A program made the position numbers and the translations under genes. A stretch of DNA of 64,000 nucleotides from Oscillatoria princeps RMCB-10 (GTDB lineage: Bacteria > Cyanobacteriota > Cyanobacteriia > Cyanobacteriales > Oscillatoriaceae). The stretch is taken from NCBI GenBank assembly GCA_019359235.1, contig JAHHHT010000001.1, forward strand, positions 62,001 to 126,000, written 5' to 3'. Position 1 is the first letter of the stretch. Each line of letters starts with the position of its first letter. Shown in pieces: positions 35,832 to 45,295 of the stretch. Under the pieces are notes generated by a model that was given only the letters and a program-made list of their open reading frames with translations, was not told the DNA's origin and did no database searches.

Positions 35832-36749
35832 CTAAAGCAAGAGCTTTTCCGCCACAGTTTCCAAACCGGCTGACTTCAGCAATTCTGTCCACTGCTCTGC
35901 TAGCTTTGAGTCATCAGGCTGCTTGCGGCGAGCTTCAGCCAGATTTGCCAGCGCTTCCAGCCAAATGCCATTTTTTGCGTAAAAGGCGGCGCGTTCCAGC
36001 GGGCTTGTCAACTCTTGTGCTTTTGCCAAGGTTGAGCTAATCTCGGTTCGCTCCAGGAAGCCGTTTAACACCAGGTTCCCACTGAAGTCAGAGCTATCGC
36101 AAACCATTGAAAAGTACCAGTTATAAGTTTTGCCTATCTCTAAAGCTGGTGCGCTAGGGGGAAGGCTGACGCTGACAATCCCCGGATTGCCAGTAATTGC
36201 CAGCTCTGTTTGGTAAACATCATTCTCGGTTTCGTCTTTGAGGCTAAACCCCACCTTCCTTGCGGAAGTTTTAGGGATATAAAAAAACAATGTCGGACGT
36301 TCTGCCACTGTCAGCACCTTTCCTGTCGCTGGTATCAAAGCGGTTAAAAAAGGTTTTTCCTTTGGATCGCTTGGGCATCCTCCCCGCGACGCACCCCCTG
36401 CAGTTCCTGCGGGCGCTCCATCGTCAGGAGGCGGCTCGAATATTGCGCTAATTTTCAGGGTTTGGGGAGTGATTTTCTGAACCGCACGCCCCGCGTTAGG
36501 ATCGGAGTCAGAAGAATAAGAAGAAGAAGAGAGTTTGTTAGGGTTGGCGACCGCTATTTGTTGGCTACTGTCTATTTTCCCTGTCACAGTTTCCCGGTGG
36601 ATTCCTTTATTTGCAGACGGTTCAGCTCTCTGTCGTCCTAGCCCGGACTGTGAAATTGCCGGTGCTGCCAAGCCAGCGATGAGCGCCAGTTCTAGAGATA
36701 TGGTAACAGAAAAGGTCGCCAGATGTGGGAGTAACTTTATCCCTGCCAT
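35832..36749 (-). CDS. DUF928 secreted protein, 305 aa
   Basis: Signal peptide MAGIKLLPHLATFSVTISLELALIAGLAAPAIS at the start. ATG 36749 is chosen because AGGAGA lies 9 bp before it; a TTG at 36779 is the alternative. After a Ser-rich linker comes the DUF928 domain (about 120-300): ALIPATGKVLTVAERPTLFFYIP, a beta-sandwich-like middle, YNWYFSMVC, and a helical end (LEALANLAEARRKQPDD) with TPR-like character. DUF928 is essentially cyanobacterial and of unknown function, often found beside CHAT and CHASE2 genes (recall). It is predicted periplasmic, which matches the CHASE2 sensor of the downstream cyclase and the exported CHAT protein. Confidence 0.85.
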   Translation of the reverse strand: MAGIKLLPHLATFSVTISLELALIAGLAAPAISQSGLGRQRAEPSANKGIHRETVTGKIDSSQQIAVANPNKLSSSSYSSDSDPNAGRAVQKITPQTLKISAIFEPPPDDGAPAGTAGGASRGGCPSDPKEKPFLTALIPATGKVLTVAERPTLFFYIPKTSARKVGFSLKDETENDVYQTELAITGNPGIVSVSLPPSAPALEIGKTYNWYFSMVCDSSDFSGNLVLNGFLERTEISSTLAKAQELTSPLERAAFYAKNGIWLEALANLAEARRKQPDDSKLAEQWTELLKSAGLETVAEKLLL

Positions 36750-36875
36750 GATAGAATTGTCTCCTGGTGAAACTATCAACCAAGCGTCATGTTAAGCAAC
36801 CGGGTTTCTTTCCCTGAAAAGACCAATTTTTATAGCCAGGGCCAAAATCAACCCGGTTTCTGAGAGGAACGCACC

Positions 36876-39728
36876 CTACAGCCAATTCCCCACTAAAACA
36901 AAGGGTGCCCAAAAATAGGGATTTTTATATCTTCCCTTTAACAGAGTCAGCTGGGCGCGGCGGAGAGCCTCGGCTTTGCTCACCCCAGTTTGGCCGAGTT
37001 CGCGGTAAAACTGAGCCATGAGGGAGCCGGTAGCTGCGTCGTTGACCAACCACAGCGTTGCAATAGTGCTGCGTGCGCCAGAACGCACCGCCACTCCCGC
37101 CAGTCCCAAAGCCGCCCGACTGTCACCGGCTGCTGTCTGACAAGCGCTGAGCACCAATAATTCCAAGGTTCCGGGCTTATTTTGGTCACTGGATCGCAGT
37201 AAGCTTTCAAACTGCTTGACTTTGATTCTATCATCCCAGGTGAGAATAAACGTCTCATCTGCATTGGAACTGAACTGACCGTGGGTTGCCAGGTGGACGA
37301 TCGGGAAGGAAGCGGCGTTGATTTGACTTTGCAGGCTGGGGCTGGTAAAATCCTGATTCAAGAGTGTCTTCCCGGACACCTCAGCGGTGATTTGTTTGAT
37401 TTCCCCCAGCACCGCCGGCAGTTCCGAAAAGCCCCCACGCGCCTCGCTCAGTCCGCCGGTTAAGCTGGAAAGCCGCCCTCGCACTAGCGGTTGCGGCGCG
37501 AGCAGCTGCAAACCGGGGGTGAGGGCGATGGCATATTTCTCCACCAGATACTGTTGGCCATCGTGGAGGACTGCCATCGGCAGGTTCCGCAACCCACCGT
37601 CGAGCACGAATACCAGAGTTTCTATTTTATTTTCGGCTAGCTGAGTTTGTGCCGGTCGCACCAGCCAGTCATAGACTTGTTGGGAAAGGCGCAAGCGCTC
37701 CTGGGTGGAGGCGGTGGGGGTGAGAGAATTGCGCAGCTTGAGGAGAATGTTTTCCACCTTTTCGCCTTGGGGGATGTTCGTCCCGTAGTTGCGCAAGGGC
37801 TGTCCTGGCAGGGAGAGGATAACTTCCAGCCGGTTCTCCAAAATAATAGAATAGATGACCGCTGCTTTTGCATCAACTTCATCGATTTGCTTGGGTTTGG
37901 CATCCAAACAGGCGTCCCGAAAGAAATTGTCCAGTTCCGCCAGTTGCAGCGCTTCAATCACATCCCGAGCTTTCTCCAGGTTTTTTTGGGGAATCTGGGA
38001 CGGGGGGGACGCTTGGGACAGGCGGGACGCCTGTCCTACGCCTTTTTGGGATAGGCGGGACGCCTTTTCTACGGGGGATGGGGATGGGCGAGACGCCTGG
38101 AGTGCCGGTTGCAATAGCAGGGCGACTAATTGCCGGTACACCGGCTCGACACTCTCCCGAAAAGAAAACTGCACGTCTTGATTAATAGCCACAAGATCGC
38201 TGCGCAGGGATTGCAGGGTGTTCACAGCTTGGCTGTAGGAGGCGATTGCTTCCTCTGTGCGCCCCAACTCTTTCTGCAAGCGTCCCACCTGCCACTGCCA
38301 GCGGTAGGCAATATCTGGCGCATTAATCGCTTGGGCAATTAACAAGGCTTGTTCGGTTAGCTTTTCGGCTTCAAACCACTGCTGCTCGAGTTCGTAAAGC
38401 CGGCCCAAATAGCCCAGGGCGTAAGCTTCTGCTCGTTTGTCTTGGAAATTTTTAGCTTCTCGGATTGCTTTCGCCAGCAACTGGGCAATTTCTTGGGAAC
38501 TTGGCGCTGCGAATTCGCTGGGCATTGCCCCATATCCGATTTTCATTAAGCTTTCAGCCAAGTTAATCTGGGCGTAAATACTGGTGCGGCTGGGGGGTAA
38601 GGCGTTTATCCCCACTGCGATTTCCCGCCACAAAGTTTGGACTTGTGACCATTGCTGGGTTTGCACCAACAACCTGAGCTGATTCAGTTGGGCTTGGATG
38701 CGGGAGGCAGGTGAGGGGAATGCAGCTATTGCTTGCTGGTAGTATTCTAGTGCTGCTTTGGGGTTTTGCGCTGCAGCGGCAGTGTTGCCCAAGCTGAGGA
38801 GCGCCTCACCGGCAGCTTGGGGAGATTGCAGGCGCTGCGCCACATCCAAACTTTGCTGCAAGATTTCCCGCGAATCTTTCAGATTGCCGGCAACTCCCAA
38901 AGCGTTACCCAAACTGCGCAGTCCAGTTGCTTTAATTAAGGAATCTGGCTGCTGTTGCAGGGTTTCCCCCACCAGGGTTAATGTTTTTAGGGCTTGCCGG
39001 TACAGCCCCAAGGTTTGCTCGGCTTGGGCTTGGTTGATTTGGCTTTTGGTGGTGCCGGCGGTATCCCCCGAAAGCCGGTAAATTTCAGCTGCTTGTTTCC
39101 AGGTTTCCAGGGCTTGTTCGGACTGTCCCTGTGCCAGTTGCAATTTGCCTTGAATGTCTAAAGCTTGGGCGAGGGCGAGTTGGCGGAAATTGCAGGATTC
39201 TCCGCCAGAGCAAGTTCCACCACCCCGCAACAGATTTATGCCCGCCTGCACCGCCTCCGCCGCTTCGCCCGACTGTCCCATTTCCTGGTAAATTAGTGAG
39301 AGATTGCTGAGCGCGACTGCCCTTTTCAGGGTATCCCCTGCCGCTGCAAAGGCGGTGGCTGCTTGCTGCAAAACTGTTGCCGCTTCGGCAAATTTTCCCG
39401 CCTCGTACAGTTGTTTGGCTTGCCCGATCGAGTCTATTTCTCCTTTTCCCTCATAGGGAAGGGGGGTTAGGTTTTTTGGTGGCGCAACGGGATTTGATAG
39501 TTGTCCGCGTTCGGGGCTGATATCAAGTCGGGTTAATTGCCCATAATTCATTTGGCAATCGAGTTGGGAGACGCGATTTATCGCGTCTCTACAAGAGAGC
39601 CAGAGATCCTTTTCGTCCGCCTGTTTGGCGCTGCCGGCTGGCAGATGGTAACTTAAGGCTGATAGCTGAACGCCAATCGCTAAAAGCAGCTGTGTTATTC
39701 CCACAAATCCAGACCGTTTGCTTACCAT
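36876..39728 (-). CDS. Exported TPR-CHAT protein (caspase-like), 950 aa
   Basis: Signal-peptide-like N-terminus (TQLLLAIGVQLSALSYHLPAGSA), about eight TPR units (about 100-520), a linker, then a CHAT domain (about 640-950). The catalytic pair of the caspase-like fold is intact: H816 in LATHGQF and C863 in LSACQTAAGD. CHAT proteases cleave specific partner proteins, sometimes releasing toxic fragments, as in TPR-CHAT of type III-E CRISPR. Here the export signal and the neighbouring FHA, DUF928 and CHASE2 genes suggest a periplasmic target. Two repeat insertions lie in frame: a GAGACGCGAT palindrome at 39568-39589 and AGGCGGGACGCCT repeats at 37998-38100, both in regions predicted as linkers. 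The ATG at 39728 is used. Confidence 0.9.
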   Translation of the reverse strand: MVSKRSGFVGITQLLLAIGVQLSALSYHLPAGSAKQADEKDLWLSCRDAINRVSQLDCQMNYGQLTRLDISPERGQLSNPVAPPKNLTPLPYEGKGEIDSIGQAKQLYEAGKFAEAATVLQQAATAFAAAGDTLKRAVALSNLSLIYQEMGQSGEAAEAVQAGINLLRGGGTCSGGESCNFRQLALAQALDIQGKLQLAQGQSEQALETWKQAAEIYRLSGDTAGTTKSQINQAQAEQTLGLYRQALKTLTLVGETLQQQPDSLIKATGLRSLGNALGVAGNLKDSREILQQSLDVAQRLQSPQAAGEALLSLGNTAAAAQNPKAALEYYQQAIAAFPSPASRIQAQLNQLRLLVQTQQWSQVQTLWREIAVGINALPPSRTSIYAQINLAESLMKIGYGAMPSEFAAPSSQEIAQLLAKAIREAKNFQDKRAEAYALGYLGRLYELEQQWFEAEKLTEQALLIAQAINAPDIAYRWQWQVGRLQKELGRTEEAIASYSQAVNTLQSLRSDLVAINQDVQFSFRESVEPVYRQLVALLLQPALQASRPSPSPVEKASRLSQKGVGQASRLSQASPPSQIPQKNLEKARDVIEALQLAELDNFFRDACLDAKPKQIDEVDAKAAVIYSIILENRLEVILSLPGQPLRNYGTNIPQGEKVENILLKLRNSLTPTASTQERLRLSQQVYDWLVRPAQTQLAENKIETLVFVLDGGLRNLPMAVLHDGQQYLVEKYAIALTPGLQLLAPQPLVRGRLSSLTGGLSEARGGFSELPAVLGEIKQITAEVSGKTLLNQDFTSPSLQSQINAASFPIVHLATHGQFSSNADETFILTWDDRIKVKQFESLLRSSDQNKPGTLELLVLSACQTAAGDSRAALGLAGVAVRSGARSTIATLWLVNDAATGSLMAQFYRELGQTGVSKAEALRRAQLTLLKGRYKNPYFWAPFVLVGNWL
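37998..38100. repeat. Three AGGCGGGACGCCT repeats inside the CHAT gene
   Basis: Copies near 38014-38040, 38051-38075 and 38084-38100, encoding the repeated peptides QASRLSQ, QASRLSQKG and KASRLSQ in the linker between the TPR and CHAT domains. Same family as 6570-6650 and 57589. Confidence 0.85.
39568..39589. repeat. GAGACGCGAT palindrome in the CHAT gene N-terminal region
   Basis: GAGACGCGAT, TT/AT centre, and ATCGCGTCTC form an exact dyad followed by TACAAG. It encodes SCRDAINRVS just after the signal peptide, in frame. The same unit lies at 31249-31270. Confidence 0.85.
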
Positions 39729-40127
39729 ATTATCACCAGAAAAGCAAGTAAATCTTATGAAACTTTTAGGATTTACGCACGAGTCTCATATCATGTCCGC
39801 TTGCATCGGTTTAATATACATAGCCTTGTAGGGGCGGGTGAGCGCCAAAATATTTCTGGCACAGGGCAGAATATGAATAAACCCGCCCCTACCTCGCGTA
39901 CAACAACGGTGCTACTGGACATCATATCATACCAAGTTGGTCAACCTAGTATTATAACTCAAGTTGCTACTTATAACTCAAGTTGCTACTTATAACTGAG
40001 TCAGGCGAGATCCCCCCCTAGCCCCCCCTTAAAAAGGGGGGGAACCTCTCAAAGCCCCCCTTTTTAAGGGGGGTTGGGGGGATCTAAGACGCTGCAGTGC
40101 CTGCAGAAGTCCTATATTTGTTAAATT
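39729..40127. other. Intergenic region with MITE-like copy C
   Basis: Between the CHAT start and the FHA-2 stop. It holds a TCATATCATGTCC/GGACATCATATCA pair (about 39786 and 39918), a GGGGCGGG..CCCGCCCC inverted repeat (39831-39891), and MITE-like copy C. If FHA-2 and CHAT form one operon, the transcript must cross all of these. Confidence 0.6.
39960..40085. repeat. MITE-like element, copy C (left end duplicated, right end lost)
   Basis: CAAGTTGCTACTTATAACT occurs twice in tandem (39960 and 39979), followed by the GATCCCCCCC..TTAAAAAGGGG core and its complement to GGGGGGATCT near 40084. The right terminal repeat seen in copies A and B is missing. Confidence 0.8.
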
Positions 40128-43100
40128 TTACCGGCAGCCCGGGGGCGGGGCGAGTGCCGGTGCGTGGGGAATGCCGGTATTCGGTGAAGCGGTGAGAATC
40201 ACTTCGCCGTTGGAGCCAATTACCCATCCTTGCGCCTCCACAAGGGAGGAGCCGGGATGTGGGGATGTGGGGATTTTTTCAGAACTTCCCCGCTCCTGTG
40301 CGCCAGATAAACCCGCGCTACCCCCTGCAGGTGTATCTGCTGGAAGGGAAATCCAGTTGACGGCGAGGGCGTCACTGGCGAGGGCGTCGGAGGGAGCGCG
40401 TGGGATACCGCCTTTGCCGGTGATGATGAATTCATTGCCTTTGAGTTTTTCTGGGGTGCACCGGCGATCGATTAAACGGGTGGCATCGACGACTTCGACT
40501 GGGGGAACTTGAGGAGGGCTGACGTTGACATCTCCTTCGATGGTGAGTTTTCCTGCGGCGTTGATGGTGCTGTCGGGGGATTTAAAGACTGCTAAATTTG
40601 ACTCGCTGAGGGGAGAGATAGTGATATTGCTGCCTCCTTGCGGATCGGAGGCGCTGGTGAATATGCGGCTAGCTTCAAGCAGCACTAGGGTTTCTGCTTT
40701 GATGGGGATATTGCCTTCCAGGGTAATATTGCCGGTTTTGCTGCCGGCGGCTGAGATTTGACTGGCGTGGCGCAGCTGTATGTTCTGCGCTTCCAGGTTA
40801 ATATTGCCGCCTTTACCTGTTGCAGAGGCAGCGGTGAGACTTCCCTGGGTGTTAAGAAGGATATTGCCAGCTGTAACTTTCAGGTTGCCTGGATCGCCGA
40901 TCCCCTGGCTGCTGACAGTAATAGTAGCTCGTTCTTGAACAGTTAACTGGTCAGTCTTAACGCTAACAGTTCCGCCATTGCCGGTGGCGTTTGGTTGAAC
41001 GTCAGCGGACAAACTACTGACGGGAAAAACACCATTAGCTGCAGTGCCAATCAGTTGCACATCTGAGGCGCGAACACTAACAGAGCCGGCATCGCCGAAA
41101 CCGAAAGTGGCAGATGATATCTGTGCTCCATCCCTCACAGTTAACCGTTGGGTATCTACGGTAACAGTTCCCCCATTGCCGGTGGCTACTTCACCAACCC
41201 GCAACAGATTTATATCACCAACTGAAGCGTTCAAGCCACTGCGGGGAAAAACACCATTAGCTGCAGTGCCTATCAGTTCCACATCCGAGGCGCGAACACT
41301 AACAGAGCCGGCATTGCCGAACCCGAGAGTGGCAGATGATATCTCGGCTCCATCCCTCACAGTTAACCGTTGGGTATCTACGGTAACAGTTCCCCCATTG
41401 CCGGTGGCTTTCTCACCGACTAGAGAATTCAAGTTGCTGGAAAACAGACCATTAGCTGTGGTGCCTATCAGTTCCACATCCGAGGCGCGAACACTAACAG
41501 AGCCGGCATTGCCGAACCCGAGAGTGGCAGATGATATCTCGGCTCCATCCCTCACAGTTAACCGTTGGGTATCAACGCTAACATTTCCCCCATTGCCGGT
41601 GGCTTCCTCACCGACGAAAGCACTCAATCCACTCGACGCTATAAGATCAGCCGAGGTGCCAATCAGCTCCACATCCGAGGCGCGAACACTAACAGAGCCG
41701 GCATTGCCGCTCCCAAAAGTACCAGCTGCTATCTGTGCTCCATCCCTCACAGTTAACCGCTCGGTATTTACGGTAACATTTCCTGCATTGCCGGTGCTTC
41801 CCTTACTGGCTAGAACACTCAAACGACTGGAATTGACACCATCAGCTGAGGTGCCAATCAGTTGCACTTCCCTTGCGCTCACGCTCACAGAGCCGGCATC
41901 GCCTTTCCCATCAGTACTCGTTGATATCTGTGAGCCATCGCGGACTGTTAATTTACCCGCTGTAATGTTTATATTCCCCGCTTTTCCAGAGCCGCTGGTA
42001 GAAACTGACAAGCTGCTGGTCATTTCTACTGATTGGCCTGGTATTAAGTTGGTGGGTGAACTGCCAGTCAACTCTACAGATTCTGAAGCATTTACGGTTA
42101 TATTGCCTGCCGCACCTTCCCCGTAACTGGCAGCTCCTACCAATGCTCCATCCCGAACCGCTAACCTTCTAGTTGCAATCCTCACGTCTCCAGCCGCTCC
42201 GGTTCCTGAATAACTTGAAGTTACCAAGCCGCTGGGAGTTGTTCCATCTGAAGATGTGCCAATCAGTTCTACCGACTCAGAGGCATTCACTGTCACAATC
42301 CCTCCCCTTCCGGCTCCCAGAGTTACAGCGCCTACTCCTGCGCCATCTCGCGCTGTTAATGTTTCGGTGTTAATTGTCACATTCCCAGCATTTCCCCGCC
42401 CCCGAGTGACTGCCTCAATGCTGGTAGCAAAACCGGAAAGGTTTATATTTTTGGCGCTAATTGCTACATCCCCGGCATTCCCAGAACCGTCTGTGAGGGA
42501 GCGCACGACTGCCACTGATGAAACGCTCAGGGATTCCGTGCTGATAAAAATGTTGCCCGCCTTGCCCGAAGTATTCTCAAAAGCTATATTTTGCACGCTT
42601 GTTGCCCGCAGTAGGTCTTCGGCAAAATTGAAGGGAACTTGATTGCCAGAGAGGCTGATATTATTGGCATTGATTCTGATATCGCCGAGATTGCCAGAAC
42701 TGCCCGATAGAGCTTGACTCAAAATTCCGCTGCCGACAGTTGCCCCACGACCTGATATGCTGATTGTATTAGCATTCACGGTAATATCTCCCCCATTTCC
42801 CGCTCCTTCGGTGCCGGCAACTAAACGTCCGCCACCAGTGGCTGTGAAGGTATTGGCGCTGACTGCAATATCGCCTCCCCCCTCGCCAAGCACGCTGACT
42901 CGCGCATCATTGCTTAGGGTGACGTTGGCGAGCTGGCTGTTTTCTGGGAAACTCAAGCGGAAGGTATTGCCTTCAGCTGTCAATCCCACTGTACCGGCAC
43001 CGGCGAGCCCTCCCAGTTCAATGCGCCCCCCGACAGCGCTCAATCCGCCGCCGGTGAGGGTGACGTCACCACCGGCGAGCACTAAACTTTTCCCAGGCTG

Positions 43101-43778
43101 CACCTGAAGTCCAATCACCAAACCGTTGCTGTCGGTTGCGGCAGCTTGATTGACTATTTTACCTGGGGAAGCCCCAAATTGCAATCCCACCGGCACATTA
43201 ATCGTCAGCAGGGCTGGGGCTTGCGGGTTTGTGGCGCTGAACTCTGTGCTGTTGGGAAATTTGATGCTGCTGGCGGTACTGGCTAAAAATGACCCCCGCA
43301 AATCTAACTGGGCATTGGGCCCGAAAATGATGCCGTTGGGATTGATCAAAAATAGGTTGGCATTGCCCAACACGCCCAGAGTGCCGAATATATTGGAGGC
43401 GTTGGTGCCGGTGATCCGAGTCAGAATATTCTGTATCTGTGCGGGATTGCTGAAATAGACTCCCCGCCCTTCCCCAATATTGAATTCCCGAAAGCTGTGG
43501 AACAGGTTCGCCCCCCGAATCGCCCCCCCATCGATTCGGTCAATTTGCCCGTCAATCGGTGTGACGGCGGAACGTTCTGCGCCCAAGGTGGCATCGGGCG
43601 CAATCTGGGCTGCAGCGCTATTACCACATAACAGTGTAAACGTCAAGGCTAAACCGGCTAAAGTTAAATCTTTTTTTTGCCGAAAGCCTTCTCCGCCACA
43701 CTCCCAGGCTTCCCCCGGGAATGCAAGGCACGTTGGGGAGAGCGTTTTTTGCCTTTTTTGAGTCATCATCCTGAGCAT
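40128..43778 (-). CDS. FHA-type two-partner secretion exoprotein 2, 1216 aa
   Basis: Start set at ATG 43778, 5 bp after a GGGAGG ribosome site. The N-terminus is long for a signal peptide (hydrophobic core LTLAGLALTFTLLCGNSAAAQ near residue 40-58), as in extended TPS signals. A TPS domain follows (FHSFREFNIGEGRGVYF, LINPNGIIFG), closely similar to FHA-1. The rest is a predicted right-handed beta-helix with near-identical ~64-residue repeats (RLTVRDGAEISSATLGFGNA, GSVSVRASDVELIGT) at about 640-920. The C-terminus (SSLVEAQGWVIGSNGEVILTA) is shared with FHA-1. Its TpsB transporter is not in the window. It is the first gene of the minus-strand series leading to CHAT, DUF928 and the cyclase. Confidence 0.9.
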   Translation of the reverse strand: MLRMMTQKRQKTLSPTCLAFPGEAWECGGEGFRQKKDLTLAGLALTFTLLCGNSAAAQIAPDATLGAERSAVTPIDGQIDRIDGGAIRGANLFHSFREFNIGEGRGVYFSNPAQIQNILTRITGTNASNIFGTLGVLGNANLFLINPNGIIFGPNAQLDLRGSFLASTASSIKFPNSTEFSATNPQAPALLTINVPVGLQFGASPGKIVNQAAATDSNGLVIGLQVQPGKSLVLAGGDVTLTGGGLSAVGGRIELGGLAGAGTVGLTAEGNTFRLSFPENSQLANVTLSNDARVSVLGEGGGDIAVSANTFTATGGGRLVAGTEGAGNGGDITVNANTISISGRGATVGSGILSQALSGSSGNLGDIRINANNISLSGNQVPFNFAEDLLRATSVQNIAFENTSGKAGNIFISTESLSVSSVAVVRSLTDGSGNAGDVAISAKNINLSGFATSIEAVTRGRGNAGNVTINTETLTARDGAGVGAVTLGAGRGGIVTVNASESVELIGTSSDGTTPSGLVTSSYSGTGAAGDVRIATRRLAVRDGALVGAASYGEGAAGNITVNASESVELTGSSPTNLIPGQSVEMTSSLSVSTSGSGKAGNINITAGKLTVRDGSQISTSTDGKGDAGSVSVSAREVQLIGTSADGVNSSRLSVLASKGSTGNAGNVTVNTERLTVRDGAQIAAGTFGSGNAGSVSVRASDVELIGTSADLIASSGLSAFVGEEATGNGGNVSVDTQRLTVRDGAEISSATLGFGNAGSVSVRASDVELIGTTANGLFSSNLNSLVGEKATGNGGTVTVDTQRLTVRDGAEISSATLGFGNAGSVSVRASDVELIGTAANGVFPRSGLNASVGDINLLRVGEVATGNGGTVTVDTQRLTVRDGAQISSATFGFGDAGSVSVRASDVQLIGTAANGVFPVSSLSADVQPNATGNGGTVSVKTDQLTVQERATITVSSQGIGDPGNLKVTAGNILLNTQGSLTAASATGKGGNINLEAQNIQLRHASQISAAGSKTGNITLEGNIPIKAETLVLLEASRIFTSASDPQGGSNITISPLSESNLAVFKSPDSTINAAGKLTIEGDVNVSPPQVPPVEVVDATRLIDRRCTPEKLKGNEFIITGKGGIPRAPSDALASDALAVNWISLPADTPAGGSAGLSGAQERGSSEKIPTSPHPGSSLVEAQGWVIGSNGEVILTASPNTGIPHAPALAPPPGCR
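41044..41900. repeat. Near-identical ~190-225 bp tandem repeats in FHA-2
   Basis: The block CATC(T/C)GAGGCGCGAACACT recurs at about 41063, 41285, 41477 and 41675, with a diverged form near 41875. Several copies share long identical runs, so the array is young and prone to copy-number change. Repeat length varies because of short insertions after the VELIGT-coding segment. Confidence 0.85.
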
Positions 43779-44578
43779 TTGTACCTCCCAAAAGACAGTC
43801 ATTCTCGCTTGCGGGAGCATCCCACTTTTGAATCCGGGAGCCTGTCGAGACAGAACCGCTCTCTACAATTAGCCCGCGCCGGCAGAGCAACATGATTGTA
43901 CAGGCGGGATTTCGCGCTCGCCAGTCTACCAGCCAAAGTGTTACGCACCCTCCGGTAACAATCTCAGGATAGCACAAAGCATCTGGCAAAAATACCTACA
44001 CCGGCTGCCAGACGGGAAAATTTAATTTATCGAAACTTCATCAAAAGTGCGGCAATTTTATTTGTATCTTTACACAACTATTTTTTGCTTTTTGTATCGT
44101 TATAAGTATGAACCGTTAACACTATTAACCGTTCGCACACTCACCCGCATGTGAACTTATGCGTCTGCTACCCTTCTCTCTACTGCGCCCCGTGCGTCAT
44201 TGCTCCCCACCGAGGCTCGATTCCTAACCCTCTAGTTGCCCGGTTTCTCTGCAAGGTTATTTCCGTTCAGTGCCCTTCCCTTGCGCGACATCAAACTCTT
44301 CGGTCGCCAGGTGCTGCACATTCCACCTCTGTGCGACGCTCAATCCGTTTTACGAACAACTGGTTGCCCTCCGATGCACGCGCCCTCTGCTATCTCGTCG
44401 ATGAGTGCGGCGCGGATATCCAAGCTTTTTCCTGAATTAGAGATAGTAGGAGTTATGAATTTCTTTCACCGGTCTTCAGGACGCAGCCCGAGCAACTTTA
44501 GATTTTAGATTTCAGATTTTAGATTCAATCCAAAATCCAAAATCCAAAATCTAAAATTGAATTAGACTAGCTCACGGA
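43779..44578. other. 800-bp intergenic region upstream of FHA-2
   Basis: The first ~100 bp contains the FHA-2 ribosome site and probable promoter. The middle (44150-44440) has overlapping short frames on the plus strand that do not resemble a known protein; a decayed gene cannot be excluded. The end holds a heptamer tract at 44497-44560. No RNA gene was recognised. Confidence 0.5.
44497..44560. repeat. TTTAGAT / AAAATCC heptamer tract forming an inverted repeat
   Basis: Units of TTTAGAT and TTTCAGAT are followed by CCAAAAT units, so the two halves can fold on each other. It lies immediately downstream of the heme oxygenase stop on the minus strand. Confidence 0.8.
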
Positions 44579-45295
44579 TTAATCTGCTGTGGCCAATTCC
44601 GTGCTGCCGCGCGTGCGTCGGCGAGTCAGGGTATTAAACAGCATCTGGCCAATGGCTTTGATCAAGTTGCCTTCCAGTTCATTGAACATCTTCATGTTCA
44701 TGCCAAAAGCCGCATTTGCTTCACCGACAATTTCGTCAGCTTTGGCCTCATCCACCGGCAAGGTGTCCATAGCCTGCCGGTAGCTGGCTTTGAACGCCTT
44801 CTCGTCGGCAATGTCCTGGAATTCGTAGAAGGCGGTGCCTTCTCCATCTGTCAAGTTCATCGCCTGCACGGCAATTTTCTTGAGAATTTGGCCTCCGGAC
44901 AAGTCGCCCAGGTAGCGGGTGTAGGAGTGGGCCACCAGCAGTTCCGGCGCGGTGTTCGAGACTTCCCGAATTCGCTGCACGTAAGCTTGACCTGCCGGTG
45001 AGGGAGCCACTTGCTCGCGCCAGTTGGCACCGAAGTAGAACTGCAAGTCTTGCTCCAAGCTGCTCTTGCGGTTCAGCTGGGGGAAGTAAACTTTCGAGAG
45101 GATGGGGTGATCGCGATGGCGCTCCATCTCTTCTTCCATTGCGGAGTAGACGAAATAGAGGTTGGCCACCAACTTGCGGTAAGAGGTCTTCTCGACGACG
45201 CCTTTTAAGAAGCACTTGACAAAACCGACATTTTCTGCCATGCTGTGAGACTTTTTGGTGCCCTCACGCAATTTGGTCGCTAGATTAGAGGTCAT
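44579..45295 (-). CDS. ho1: Heme oxygenase, 238 aa
   Basis: Opens heme to biliverdin IX-alpha with ferredoxin as electron donor, the first step toward phycobilins. The start is ATG 45295 (MTSNLATKLREGTKKSHSMAENVGFV); an upstream extension to 45364 is open but not native-like. The proximal heme-ligand histidine lies in GTKKSHSMAEN, and the distal helix has the expected YLGDLSGGQILKKIA. YRKLVANLYFVYSAMEEEM is also conserved. Length is that of cyanobacterial HO1. It stands alone here, without adjacent bilin reductase genes. Confidence 0.96.
   Translation of the reverse strand: MTSNLATKLREGTKKSHSMAENVGFVKCFLKGVVEKTSYRKLVANLYFVYSAMEEEMERHRDHPILSKVYFPQLNRKSSLEQDLQFYFGANWREQVAPSPAGQAYVQRIREVSNTAPELLVAHSYTRYLGDLSGGQILKKIAVQAMNLTDGEGTAFYEFQDIADEKAFKASYRQAMDTLPVDEAKADEIVGEANAAFGMNMKMFNELEGNLIKAIGQMLFNTLTRRRTRGSTELATAD

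Noticed and set aside
41044-42126. 360-residue open frame antisense to the FHA-2 repeats
   Set aside because: It repeats because the sense-strand gene repeats (SEARTLTEPA units); the sense strand has a clear exoprotein.
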